The notes under the pieces are model-generated. The model was given only the letters and a program-made list of their open reading frames with translations, was not told where the DNA came from and searched no databases. A stretch of DNA of 64,000 nucleotides. Origin: Cyclobacteriaceae bacterium. Lineage in GTDB: Bacteria > Bacteroidota > Bacteroidia > Cytophagales > Cyclobacteriaceae. The DNA lies in assembly GCA_016787755.1 (NCBI GenBank), contig JAEUUA010000026.1:62001-126000 (forward strand). The letters are read 5' to 3'. The position numbers and the translations under genes were made by a program. Shown piece by piece: positions 16,612-25,012 of the stretch. The first letter of the stretch is position 1. Each line of letters begins with the position of its first letter.

Positions 16612-17054
16612 AGTATTGAATCTCTTTTATACATTTGAAATCTCTTCAATTACTATAAAGAGCAAAATTGTATCGTACGATACATATTTAGAATCATTCC
16701 AAAATTGTATCGTACGATACAATTTTTCAAACGGTGAACTAAATTATTAGTTCTCAATCTCATCAAAAGCAAAGAACAAAGAAGTAATTACTAATGGCAT
16801 ACTATGTAACACTATGCCCACTGGCCCACCATAGGAATTTCATTCGTACGGCACCCGATTTTTAGGCTAATTTAAATGTTTTGTTTTCTTGGCTGATCAG
16901 GAAAAATGCTGATTGAATAATGTTGACCAGTATACAGTAGTCCTATTCTCGAATAATTATTTCGCAGAATAGTTCCTGTTGCCAACAAATAACGTGAGAA
17001 CTTCACGTTTAAGAGAATTCGAGATTTCCCTAGTCATGCAATAGATATCGAATG
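16612..17054. other. 443-bp intergenic region with two palindromes
   Basis: No convincing reading frame occurs on either strand. The stretch lies between the convergent ends of the 220-residue gene and the HTH gene. Its left third holds two copies of a perfect 16-bp palindrome, annotated separately. The remainder is AT-rich with no visible hairpin or RNA gene. Confidence 0.6.
16664..16726. promoter_or_regulatory. Two copies of palindrome TGTATCGTACGATACA
   Basis: The 16-bp perfect palindrome TGTATCGTACGATACA occurs at 16669-16684 and 16706-16721. Both are preceded by AAAAT, and the second extends to a perfect 26-bp palindrome (16701-16726). The copies are 37 bases apart start to start, about 3.5 helical turns. 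This is the arrangement of a dimer-binding operator or an accessory recombination/replication site. The HTH protein at 17055 or the 220-residue protein is the nearest candidate reader. Confidence 0.65.
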
Positions 17055-17372
17055 TTATCTATAGCGAACGTTCTGTGATTGATGGTTATTAAGCTTGGGT
17101 GAATTAATTTTCCTAAGAACTTCCAATATTTCAAGTCTTTTAAAGAATACTCGATTAGAAATTCTGTGGAATGGCAACATACCTGATTTCTTCCACTTGT
17201 GAATGGTTACTTTGCTCACCTTTAGCATCAAACAAACCTCTTCAATTTTAATCAACTCATCTTCCTTTCCATCATTAGAAACAGATTGTTTTGAAATCAA
17301 AGAATTGATTGTTTCATTTATTAACTCGACCAACTCAGCCTTACTCATATTTAATACTACAATCTCGCTCAT
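17055..17372 (-). CDS. Excisionase-like helix-turn-helix protein
   Basis: A 105-residue protein with an N-terminal coiled helix (SKAELVELINETINSLISKQ) and a C-terminal winged HTH of the HTH_17/MerR-like excisionase type: IKIEEVCLMLKVSKVTIHKWKKSG, then MLPFHRISNRVFFKRLEILE. Proteins of this build sit on most Bacteroidota integrative elements and act as recombination directionality factors or local regulators. It is read opposite to the integrase and is separated from it by the palindrome pair. Confidence 0.85.
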   Translation of the reverse strand: MSEIVVLNMSKAELVELINETINSLISKQSVSNDGKEDELIKIEEVCLMLKVSKVTIHKWKKSGMLPFHRISNRVFFKRLEILEVLRKINSPKLNNHQSQNVRYR

Positions 17373-17757
17373 GTTCTATTGTTGATGAGACAAAGATGTT
17401 AACTCAGATTAATTCAGTAGTACCATATATTCAAGGATGGTATCAAGTGGTATTAACAAATGTTTACTTAGAAATACCTAATAGCTTTTTAAAACAAAAA
17501 GGGAAAAAAGAAAGTCAATTCATATAATTGCAACCTAGGGTTCTGTCAAGTTGTTTTAGGCTGCTTGCAGCCGGTAGAAAATACTACCCGCAGGGTGGAG
17601 ATTTTCTAAAAAAAACTTGACAGGTTCCTAGGGGCAATTATTTTTACTTTCTTTATTACCTTTTTTTTTAAATTGCGTTATACCCCAATTGCCTATAAAA
17701 TTAATTTCATCACTTAGTTGTCCTTTAAATAAATCTATACCAAATTCAATTTCTAAT
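17373..17757. other. Intergenic stretch with folded repeat element
   Basis: No gene is supported in this stretch. Short open frames on the plus strand here are AT-rich and lack family features. It contains the promoter side of the HTH gene and the inverted-repeat element at 17526-17639. Confidence 0.5.
17526..17639. repeat. 114-bp imperfect inverted-repeat element with internal stems (MITE-like or structured RNA)
   Basis: The ends are inverted copies: AATTGCAACCTAGG (17526-17539) against the region ending 17639, and CTGTCAAGTT (17543-17552) against AACTTGACAG (17614-17623). Inside are further perfect stems: GGCTGC/GCAGCC (17559-17572), GGTAG/CTACC (17573-17588) and AGAAAAT/ATTTTCT (17576-17607, alternative to the previous). 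CCTAGG occurs at 17534-17539 and 17627-17632, just outside the best-matched arms. The layout suits a small non-autonomous mobile repeat or a strongly folded RNA or terminator. Confidence 0.55.
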
Positions 17758-18177
17758 ATGATTGATACTGAATTCAACTTAATAGATAAAACTCGTTATA
17801 CCGCTCTTGATAAATTCAAAAAGGGTGAGAATGTATTTTTTATTAAACAAAAAAGCAGTATTGCTATTTTGTATCTCAAAACTATACATTTAGGAGACTA
17901 TGAATGTACACCCCCCATAGGATTCGAGGTTTACATTAAAAAAAAGGTACCACACCAAGTTGTTGATGGCAAGAATTACTATTGCACTTTTAAAGTACCC
18001 AGTGATGACGATTATAACGTTTGGGCGTGGTCATATAATCTAAATGAAGAAAACTTAGCCATTGATCGTTTTAATGATATCTCAAATCAATATAAACGTT
18101 TTACTAGTATAGATGATTTCAACTACATACCCGGAGAAGGCCTACGTGATCATGTAAGGCTAAACCCGGGTCGTTAG
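17758..18177 (+). CDS. Unknown element-borne protein
   Basis: From the ATG at 17758 the protein has 139 residues (the frame opens at 17689). It begins MIDTEFNLIDKTRYTALDKFK and is a mixed alpha/beta, cytosolic-looking protein with YIKKKVPHQVVDGKNYYCTF in the centre and aromatic-rich YNVWAWSYNLNEENLAI near the C-terminus. No signal, membrane segment or known domain is visible. It lies alone between the folded repeat element and the paired hairpins, so it has the look of a single-gene cassette. The function cannot be assigned. Confidence 0.55.
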   Translation: MIDTEFNLIDKTRYTALDKFKKGENVFFIKQKSSIAILYLKTIHLGDYECTPPIGFEVYIKKKVPHQVVDGKNYYCTFKVPSDDDYNVWAWSYNLNEENLAIDRFNDISNQYKRFTSIDDFNYIPGEGLRDHVRLNPGR

Positions 18178-18182
18178 GTCTT

Positions 18183-18235
18183 CACTCTTACAATTGCCTT
18201 GGATGTGCGCGGATTGTGCGGCAATTGGAAGTGTG
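18183..18235. repeat. Hairpin unit 1 of a related pair
   Basis: The arm 18183-18198 (CACTCTTACAATTGCC) pairs with 18220-18235 at 14 of 16 positions, enclosing a loop with TTGGATGTGCG and TTGTGC. A second unit at 18276-18330 has the same loop motifs but differently sequenced, still complementary arms. Confidence 0.6.
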
Positions 18236-18275
18236 ATATCTACAGTCAGTCTTTAATTTGATGTCTGACATAAAG

Positions 18276-18330
18276 CACTCTCTTTAATTGGCGTTGGATG
18301 CGGGAAGTATGTGCGGCCAGTTAAAGTGTG
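18276..18330. repeat. Hairpin unit 2 of a related pair
   Basis: The arm 18276-18292 (CACTCTCTTTAATTGGC) pairs with GCCAGTTAAAGTGTGTG (ending near 18330-18332) except for two or three positions, one of them G:T. The loop again contains GTTGGATGCGGG and TATGTGCGG. It sits between the unknown gene and the convergent end of hsdR. Preserved pairing with changed arms points to selection for the folded form. Confidence 0.6.
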
Positions 18331-18340
18331 TGCGCATAGT

Positions 18341-21300
18341 TTAATCTTCCTCTGTCCAGAAATTTGCTAATAGCTCTGCTTGCTTTAATACAGTATCTAT
18401 TGCTTTTTGTTGTTTGTCAGGTGGATATCCATACTTGCTCAATGTGCGCTTTACGAGCACCATTAATTTTGCTCTCGCACTCTCCCTGATTGTCCAGTCA
18501 ATAGTTGCGTTGGCTCTTACTTTGTCAGCTATTTCCCTTGCAATTTCCTTCAATGTGTCGTCACCCAAAACCTGAACAGCACTGTCGTTTATTTCGAGGG
18601 CGTTGTAAAAAGCCACTTCATCATTATTGAGTCCGAGTTTTTCACCTTCCTTGTCTGCCTCTTTAATTTGCTTGGCAATATTGATTAATTCTTGAATGAT
18701 TTCAGCAGTTGTCAGTAAGTTGTTTTGGTAGCGTTTGATTGCACCTTCCAACATCTCCAAAAGTTTTTTACTCTTAACAAGGTTTGTCTTAGCTCTTGCT
18801 TTCAGTTCGTTGTTTAAAATCTTTTTCAGTAATTCAATTGCAAGATTTTTGTGTTGCATTCCTTCGACTTCCATTAAGAATTCGTCTGAAAGAATTTCGA
18901 GACCAGAAATTTCGGGTTTGTCAATTCCTGCTGCATCAAAAATGTCTATTACTTTATCACTGCTTAATGCTTCGTCAACAATTTGTTTAATTGCTGTTTC
19001 AATTTCCAAGTCTGTTCTACCTCCTCCTGTTGGAGCATCAAACTTGGCTAACCTTGCTTTTACAGCCTGGAAAAATGCAACTTCAGGTAAATGTGGTTGA
19101 ACTTCTTCTTTGGTAATGCAAAGAGAAAGTGCCTGACTTAACAAACTCACTTCACGGATAAATCTTTCCTTTCCGTCCTGCAATCCTAAAATATGTTCTT
19201 CTGTTTGAAGAATGATAGAGAGTTTTTCTTGTGCATTTACGGCAAAGAACCTTCGGTAATTGAATTTGAAAGACCCTTCAAAATAGGCTTCAGGTTCTTC
19301 CACTAAAATGTCTTTTCTCGTTGCGCTGTCCTCATTGAACATTTGTTGAATGATTTCCAATTTCTCTTTGAAAATCTCAAATGCCCTTTCAATGTTCTCG
19401 GCTGGGTCGCCTTTTCCACCTGCTTCACCATAAAACGATAGGGCTTTCTTCAAATCTGTTCCAATGCCCAAATAATCAACTATCAAACCGCCCGGCTTGT
19501 CCTTGAATACACGGTTTACTCTTGCAATAGCTTGCATTAAGTTGTGGCCTCTCATTGGTTTGTCCACATACATTGTATTCAAACATGGTGCATCAAAACC
19601 TGTTAGCCACATATCTCGAACAATAACGAGTTTTAATTCATCATCAGGGTCTTTCATCCTTTCTGATAAATCTTTCCGTTGCTGTTTTGTAGTATGATGT
19701 TTTGAAATCTCAGGACCGTCCGCACTGTTGGTTGTCATTACAACTTTTATAAAACCCTTGGTCATATCATCATTATGCCATTCGGGTCTTAATGCAATGA
19801 TAGCCGCGTAAAGGTCGGCTGCAATTCTGCGGCTCATGGCTACAATCATTGCTTTGCCTTCAAAAACTGTTTGTCTTTTTTCAAAATGAGAAACAATGTC
19901 TTTTGCCAAATTCTTAACACGTTCCTGATTACCAACAATTGCCTCGAGTTTTGTCCACTTGGCTTTAGCTTTTTGTTTTTCGGTTACTTCTTCGTCTTGT
20001 TCAAGTTCTTTATCAAATTCCTCAATCAATCGTCTGCCTTGCTCGTCAAGATTCACTTTAGCCAAACGACTTTCATAGAAAATCTTAACTGTTGCTCCAT
20101 CATCAACCGCATCTTTTATGTCGTATCGGTCAATGTAGTTACCGAAAACCTGTGGCGTGTTTACGTCTGTTCCTTCAATGGGCGTGCCTGTAAATCCAAT
20201 GTAAGTCGCATTGGGCAAAGCATCCCTCATGTATTTAGCAAAGCCATAGGCAATGCGTTTTCCGATTACTTCTTTAGTTTCTTTGTCTTTTTCGTCAACC
20301 AATTTTGCTTCAAACCCATATTGCGTTCTGTGAGCTTCATCAGCAATCACCACCACATTTTTACGGTCGGAAAGTTGGTCGTAAACGGATTTATTGTTCT
20401 CAGGCAAAAACTTCTGAATGGTGGTAAAGACAATTCCACCACTGGCCACTTTTAACAGTTCTTTCAAATGCTCTCTGTTTTCGGCCTGCACTGGTTCTTG
20501 TCTGAGCAACTGAACCGAAGAAGCAAATGTGTCAAACAATTGGTCATCCAAATCATTGCGGTCAGTAATCACAACAATTGTCGGGTTCTTCATTTCGGGT
20601 GAAGTAATGAGTTTACCAGAATAAAATACCATACTTAAACTTTTGCCCGAACCTTGTGTATGCCAAACCACACCGCCTCTTTTGTCGCCATTGATGCTCG
20701 AAGCAACCACAGAAGATTGCACGGCTTTGTTTACTGCATAATATTGATGATAAGCCGCTAATTTCTTAACGGTTTGTATTTGAATCAATCCAGTTTTTGA
20801 ATCTTCCTTTTTCGATTTCTCAAATACGATGAAGTTGCGAACTAAATCTAAAAGTGTTGCAGGTTGCAACATACCTTTCAGCAAGGTTTCTAATTGTGGT
20901 TTAAATCGTGATGCTTCTTTGATACCATCTGCCGTTTTCCAAGTCATGTATCGGCTAAGGTCTGCTGAAACGCTTCCTGCTTTACACTCTAAACCGTCTG
21001 AAAGAATGCAGATAGAATTATAAATAAACAAACTTGGAATAATGGCTTTGTAAGTCTGTATTTGTTGGTAAGCACTTTTGATGTTGGCATTTTCACTGGC
21101 TGCATTTTTCAATTCAATCACTACCAATGGCAAACCATTCACAAAGAGCAAAACATCAGGTCGTTTGTTTTGATTGTTTTCGATTATGGTGTATTGGTTG
21201 ATAGCTGTAAACTGATTATTCAAAGGATTGTCAAAATCTACAAGAGCCACTTCGTGGCTGCGTTCATAGCCATTTTGTTGATATGGTATTTTTACTTTCT

Positions 21301-21583
21301 CTACCAACAAGCGGTGAAATTCTTCGTTGTTGTGCAACAATTCGGGAGAAGCAATTCGCAATACTTTTTGAACAGCTGCTTCTTGCGCATCTAATGGAAT
21401 TTCGGGATTGATTTTGGCTATAGCATTTCGTAAACGGTTAACCAAAACTATCTGACTGTAATTATCTCTTTCACAAAAAAGTCCCTCGGGTGAAATCTCT
21501 TTGCCATTGGCATATTCCCATCCTTGCGACTGTAAAATTTCAATCGCTGATTCTTCTATGATATTTTCTGTGATGGGTTTCAT
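18341..21583 (-). CDS. hsdR: Type I restriction enzyme, restriction/translocation subunit HsdR
   Basis: A 1080-residue HsdR: the ATP-driven motor and nuclease that, with HsdM and HsdS, translocates and cuts DNA lacking the methyl mark. The N-terminal PD-(D/E)xK nuclease has Asp143, Glu157 and Lys159 (RPDVLLF...VVIELKN). The SF2 motor has Walker A TQGSGKS at 309-315, DEAH at 415-418, FTGTP, and motif VI around QAIARVNRVF. A helical C-terminus follows for complex assembly. The length and partner sizes resemble the IC family. Its ATG directly abuts the hamB stop (TAAATG, no spacer), so it is the last gene of the five-gene operon. All motifs are intact. Confidence 0.95.
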   Translation of the reverse strand: MKPITENIIEESAIEILQSQGWEYANGKEISPEGLFCERDNYSQIVLVNRLRNAIAKINPEIPLDAQEAAVQKVLRIASPELLHNNEEFHRLLVEKVKIPYQQNGYERSHEVALVDFDNPLNNQFTAINQYTIIENNQNKRPDVLLFVNGLPLVVIELKNAASENANIKSAYQQIQTYKAIIPSLFIYNSICILSDGLECKAGSVSADLSRYMTWKTADGIKEASRFKPQLETLLKGMLQPATLLDLVRNFIVFEKSKKEDSKTGLIQIQTVKKLAAYHQYYAVNKAVQSSVVASSINGDKRGGVVWHTQGSGKSLSMVFYSGKLITSPEMKNPTIVVITDRNDLDDQLFDTFASSVQLLRQEPVQAENREHLKELLKVASGGIVFTTIQKFLPENNKSVYDQLSDRKNVVVIADEAHRTQYGFEAKLVDEKDKETKEVIGKRIAYGFAKYMRDALPNATYIGFTGTPIEGTDVNTPQVFGNYIDRYDIKDAVDDGATVKIFYESRLAKVNLDEQGRRLIEEFDKELEQDEEVTEKQKAKAKWTKLEAIVGNQERVKNLAKDIVSHFEKRQTVFEGKAMIVAMSRRIAADLYAAIIALRPEWHNDDMTKGFIKVVMTTNSADGPEISKHHTTKQQRKDLSERMKDPDDELKLVIVRDMWLTGFDAPCLNTMYVDKPMRGHNLMQAIARVNRVFKDKPGGLIVDYLGIGTDLKKALSFYGEAGGKGDPAENIERAFEIFKEKLEIIQQMFNEDSATRKDILVEEPEAYFEGSFKFNYRRFFAVNAQEKLSIILQTEEHILGLQDGKERFIREVSLLSQALSLCITKEEVQPHLPEVAFFQAVKARLAKFDAPTGGGRTDLEIETAIKQIVDEALSSDKVIDIFDAAGIDKPEISGLEILSDEFLMEVEGMQHKNLAIELLKKILNNELKARAKTNLVKSKKLLEMLEGAIKRYQNNLLTTAEIIQELINIAKQIKEADKEGEKLGLNNDEVAFYNALEINDSAVQVLGDDTLKEIAREIADKVRANATIDWTIRESARAKLMVLVKRTLSKYGYPPDKQQKAIDTVLKQAELLANFWTEED

Positions 21584-24088
21584 TTAAACCGTATTCAATT
21601 GAACCTTATACCAGTATGATAGATTTTTCCTAACCTCCCTTAATTGTTCAATTAATTCTTGTTTGCTTTCTATATTATTGAATTCAAAGTTATTACTTAA
21701 GAATATTGCCGTTTCTCTAGGAATGCTCAATTCAATTAATTTTCGAGTCAGTGGCTTATACGCCCCAATTTCTACAAACCTTGTAAACATGCCTCCTGGT
21801 TCTTTGATATCATACAACGGCTTTAAAATAAGAGGAAGACCGTAAGAAATTTTATTTTGAACAAAATTTATTGTGTCATCAATTTTATCAGACGAGTCAT
21901 AAAATCTATCTGAAAATATTTCAGCAAGTGATTTCTCTTTCAGCCAGTTCTCAGCGAGAATGCACTTTTGAAGCAGAATATCTTTACCTGTAACATCAGG
22001 AACACCAAAATACTTGTCATAGTATATTGGAAAATCCTGTCTTATTCGTGTAAGAATATCTTTTAACTGATATGATAATCTAAACTCCGATGCACTCGTA
22101 GGTAAGGTAAAGTTGCTTCGTTTCTGATAAAGTCTATTAAGGTCAATTGGGTCCCAGTATCTGTTTTTAGAGCATATTGATTTAGAAATTTCAAGTTTAG
22201 ACAAGGATTGAAGTATGGTATTCATTTCCTCGTCACTAATAACTATACCAACTCTACTTAAATATATTTGGGATGATAAACCATACCTTAAAGCAGTTTG
22301 GCGAAGGTATGTTGTAAGAAAAGAGTATTCCTGATTCTCTAAAGTACATCCAATGTTCTTAGCTAAGTCGTCTTTTATTGCCTCTCTATATGCCGAATAT
22401 TTATTCCCGTAACCGACTTGTAATTCCTTTGCCGTGTCCTTGAATAGTTCTAGTTGACTTGCTTCTTTTTCCTTAAAACTTAATTCGTCTAATATATATG
22501 TTCTGCCAATAAAATCTTTGAGCAATCTTCCAGCCCTTCCTCTTAAGTTTGCTATTTCATAATTGGAGAGCTTTGAACTGGTCTCTTTTTTGGCAATAAA
22601 TAGGTTTGGGTTTCTAATAATAATATTTTGAACAGGTAAATTTACTCCCTGCAAAAGTGTTGTTGTGCAAATTATTGTCTTAATGTTTTTTTGTCTTATC
22701 CCATCTTCAATTAATACTCTTACATGAAATGGCAACTTCCCATGATGATATGCAACTCCTTTTTGAATTGTTTCAACCATTGTAAACTTCGGATGAACAG
22801 TTAATGAAATAAAACTTGCCAGTTCTTTCAGGTAAGTGTTTTCCAATCCTTGCATGCTACTTGCAATATGAGATGCCATTTTATTGCAGGTAGTTGAGGT
22901 AGGCGAAAATATAAGGGTGCTCTCATCAGTACCAAAACTTTTTAAAAAACCACTTAAGTAATCAAGGTAGTTGTCATTATACAGAACTTTTCCGTAGCCT
23001 TGTATAGAGTCATTATTTGTAATTTTTATTTGAAGACTTTCCTCCAATAAATCAGAATAAACATTGAAGAAGTATTCTTCCTTTTTCTTTGAGATGGAGT
23101 AGGTTAGATTAAGTACTGGTGAAGCGTCTGTTTCTTTCTTTTCGGAATTTATCCCGAAAACATTTTTTCCTAATTCATCTATTTTAATAATTCTTGGACC
23201 TGAAATAATGATGTGGTCAATCTGTGCACTGTTTCTTAGTTCAATCATTAAGTCATATAAGACCTTAGAACGCTGGTCGTCAGAATCTGCAACTTTCTCA
23301 ACATTCTGAATCTCATCAATTACCAGTAAGCGAATATTTCCAAATGGATTTTCGGATTGTGAAAAAGCGGCTATGGCTTTTTCCTGTGTCAAAATATAAA
23401 TAGAGTTCTGTGTAGCTGATGTATTATTGTAAGTCGTTTCAAGAGTGTAGTCTGCAAGTTGAAAGTCGTTAAGTAGTTTTCTGAAATCACTCGTAACTTG
23501 TGAAACCAAGCTCAAAGTAGGCACTACATAAACAACTACACCGCTTTTCTTTTGAATGAGGTCAATTGCTTTAAGCAGAATCAGAAATGATTTTCCTGCC
23601 GATGTTGGTGCTGAAATTCCAGTCAATGAATTCTTCTCAATGGCTTCCCAAATATCCTTCTGAAAATCGCTCAATAGAAAGATTGAATTACCAACTTTTA
23701 TTTCGTTTTTTACTTGTGCAACTGTAACTGCAAATTGATTCATTAAATTTTCGCTAAACGAAAACTGTTTGTCGGAAAAAGAATAATCCGAATCAATCAT
23801 GATTGACGAAGGGCCAAAACCGGCTCTTGAAAGAAACAGAATCAAATAATTTTTAAGGCCATCCCATTCCTTTTTTCTGTAAGTCCAAAGCAAGGCAGAA
23901 ATTGCAATAAGTTGTTTCTTTGAAAGTTCATCGGTCTTTATTGATAACTCATTCAAAACAGAAATTGCTTCGGTTAAAAATTCTTCAGCAATTTGTTCAT
24001 TTGAATTTCCTTCAATGAAGTTTAACCTGTTCGCATTTGTAACAAGTTCTAAATGGAGCAACTTTATGAGAATTTCTTTTGCTTCCAT
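21584..24088 (-). CDS. hamB: Hachiman helicase HamB (Ski2-like SF2)
   Basis: An 834-residue superfamily-2 helicase. Motifs in order: FQKDIW (Q-like), Walker A APTSAGKS at 160-167, VVPTLSLVSQV (Ia), IDEIQ at 257-261 (motif II), SGPRI (III), a YHHGKLPFHVRVLIEDGI segment typical of Ski2-like helicases, CTTTLLQGVNLP (V) and NLRGRAGRLLKD (VI). A helical domain follows. Paired with a DUF1837 nuclease directly upstream, this is the HamB role: DNA surveillance that holds or releases HamA. The ATG overlaps the hamA stop by one base, and hsdR begins at the next base after its stop. Alternative: a generic DEAD/DEAH defence helicase, less likely given the partner. Confidence 0.85.
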   Translation of the reverse strand: MEAKEILIKLLHLELVTNANRLNFIEGNSNEQIAEEFLTEAISVLNELSIKTDELSKKQLIAISALLWTYRKKEWDGLKNYLILFLSRAGFGPSSIMIDSDYSFSDKQFSFSENLMNQFAVTVAQVKNEIKVGNSIFLLSDFQKDIWEAIEKNSLTGISAPTSAGKSFLILLKAIDLIQKKSGVVVYVVPTLSLVSQVTSDFRKLLNDFQLADYTLETTYNNTSATQNSIYILTQEKAIAAFSQSENPFGNIRLLVIDEIQNVEKVADSDDQRSKVLYDLMIELRNSAQIDHIIISGPRIIKIDELGKNVFGINSEKKETDASPVLNLTYSISKKKEEYFFNVYSDLLEESLQIKITNNDSIQGYGKVLYNDNYLDYLSGFLKSFGTDESTLIFSPTSTTCNKMASHIASSMQGLENTYLKELASFISLTVHPKFTMVETIQKGVAYHHGKLPFHVRVLIEDGIRQKNIKTIICTTTLLQGVNLPVQNIIIRNPNLFIAKKETSSKLSNYEIANLRGRAGRLLKDFIGRTYILDELSFKEKEASQLELFKDTAKELQVGYGNKYSAYREAIKDDLAKNIGCTLENQEYSFLTTYLRQTALRYGLSSQIYLSRVGIVISDEEMNTILQSLSKLEISKSICSKNRYWDPIDLNRLYQKRSNFTLPTSASEFRLSYQLKDILTRIRQDFPIYYDKYFGVPDVTGKDILLQKCILAENWLKEKSLAEIFSDRFYDSSDKIDDTINFVQNKISYGLPLILKPLYDIKEPGGMFTRFVEIGAYKPLTRKLIELSIPRETAIFLSNNFEFNNIESKQELIEQLREVRKNLSYWYKVQLNTV

Positions 24089-25008
24089 TATTTACCAATC
24101 AATTTTTTAAATTGTTCAAGTAGCAAATCCAATTCCCAAACTGGTAGGATTATGTAATTGAATCGTGGATGCAAACCTTTATCAATTGAATTAAAAAGTT
24201 TTCTGTCAACGGCTTTCCCTCGTTCTTCAATGATTTTAATAATATCCTCTTTGATTTGCTTTTCGCTTTTCTTTTCAATCTTTTTGTTTTCGCAATAAGT
24301 TATAACTGAAACTAAATGAAGTTCAACATCCTTTAGCGTTCCGTTTTTATACTCTTTCGCAACTTCAATCAACGCATCATCAATGAAAGAGTCGTAAACA
24401 TATCTGCCAAGTTCTTTGCGATGTTCCTTGTAGGCTTTTAAAATGCTTCCTATTGCATCTTCAATTGCTGTATCAAACTTGTATTTGCTGCTATAAGTTT
24501 TTGCTTCGCCTAAATAGAAAAGATTTTTACCCCCGCTGTGTTTGTAATGAATTGCATCTGCACCAAATCTTTCCATCTCAACAGAAGTTGTTATTGGCAT
24601 CTTTCGAAGCAAAGGAACACTCTTGAAAAAACTTTGCAGAAAGTTGAATAAAAGCAATTCACCAAACTGCCCTTGAACTAATAATTTGTCCGTTGAATGA
24701 TTTCTGAATTTTTTAAATGCTTCGGTAGTGAGGGTATTTTGTGCATTTTGTAAACTTCGCCCTTCGCCTATCATAATATCAATGACTTCGGCTGCCTTTT
24801 TCTGGCTGTAAACCCACTCAGATATTGTATTGACTAATTCATTGCAAAATTCATCACGAAACTCTTGCATGTCAATGTAGTTGATGCAAGTGCCATAATG
24901 CTTGTTATCAGGAAGAAGATTGAAAGATTGTTGCACAAAGTGAACATGATTCATGAACATCTTGGTGCAACTAATAAGTTTCTCTATTTCTGCTTCTGTA
25001 ATTGGCAT
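24088..25008 (-). CDS. hamA: Hachiman effector HamA (DUF1837 nuclease)
   Basis: A 306-residue protein with the DUF1837 signature GQFGELLLFNFL (about 113-124), then FGADAIHY (149-155) and FYLGEAKTYSS (164-174). Glu117, Asp151, Glu168 and Lys170 fit a PD-(D/E)xK active site. In Hachiman systems HamA is the DNA-degrading effector kept inactive by HamB until phage DNA damage or replication intermediates are sensed. The start is four bases after the hsdS stop and the stop overlaps the hamB start. The nested position between hsdS and hsdR is unusual and is discussed in the findings. Confidence 0.87.
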   Translation of the reverse strand: MPITEAEIEKLISCTKMFMNHVHFVQQSFNLLPDNKHYGTCINYIDMQEFRDEFCNELVNTISEWVYSQKKAAEVIDIMIGEGRSLQNAQNTLTTEAFKKFRNHSTDKLLVQGQFGELLLFNFLQSFFKSVPLLRKMPITTSVEMERFGADAIHYKHSGGKNLFYLGEAKTYSSKYKFDTAIEDAIGSILKAYKEHRKELGRYVYDSFIDDALIEVAKEYKNGTLKDVELHLVSVITYCENKKIEKKSEKQIKEDIIKIIEERGKAVDRKLFNSIDKGLHPRFNYIILPVWELDLLLEQFKKLIGK

Positions 25009-25012
25009 TTAG

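Noticed and set aside
17309..17527. 72-codon plus-strand frame beginning inside the HTH gene
   Set aside because: It is antisense at its start, AT-rich, and has no recognisable motif.
18183..18332. Calling the paired hairpins integron attC sites
   Set aside because: The arms do not end in matching RYYYAAC/GTTRRRY cores and no integron integrase is in the window, so only an unassigned structured repeat is reported.
18735..19100. 121-codon plus-strand frame in hsdR
   Set aside because: Antisense shadow of the HsdR C-terminal helical region, without support.
19871..20455. 194-codon open frame on the plus strand within hsdR
   Set aside because: It lies antisense to conserved HsdR motor motifs, has no family features and a composition of reversed coding text, so it is a shadow frame.
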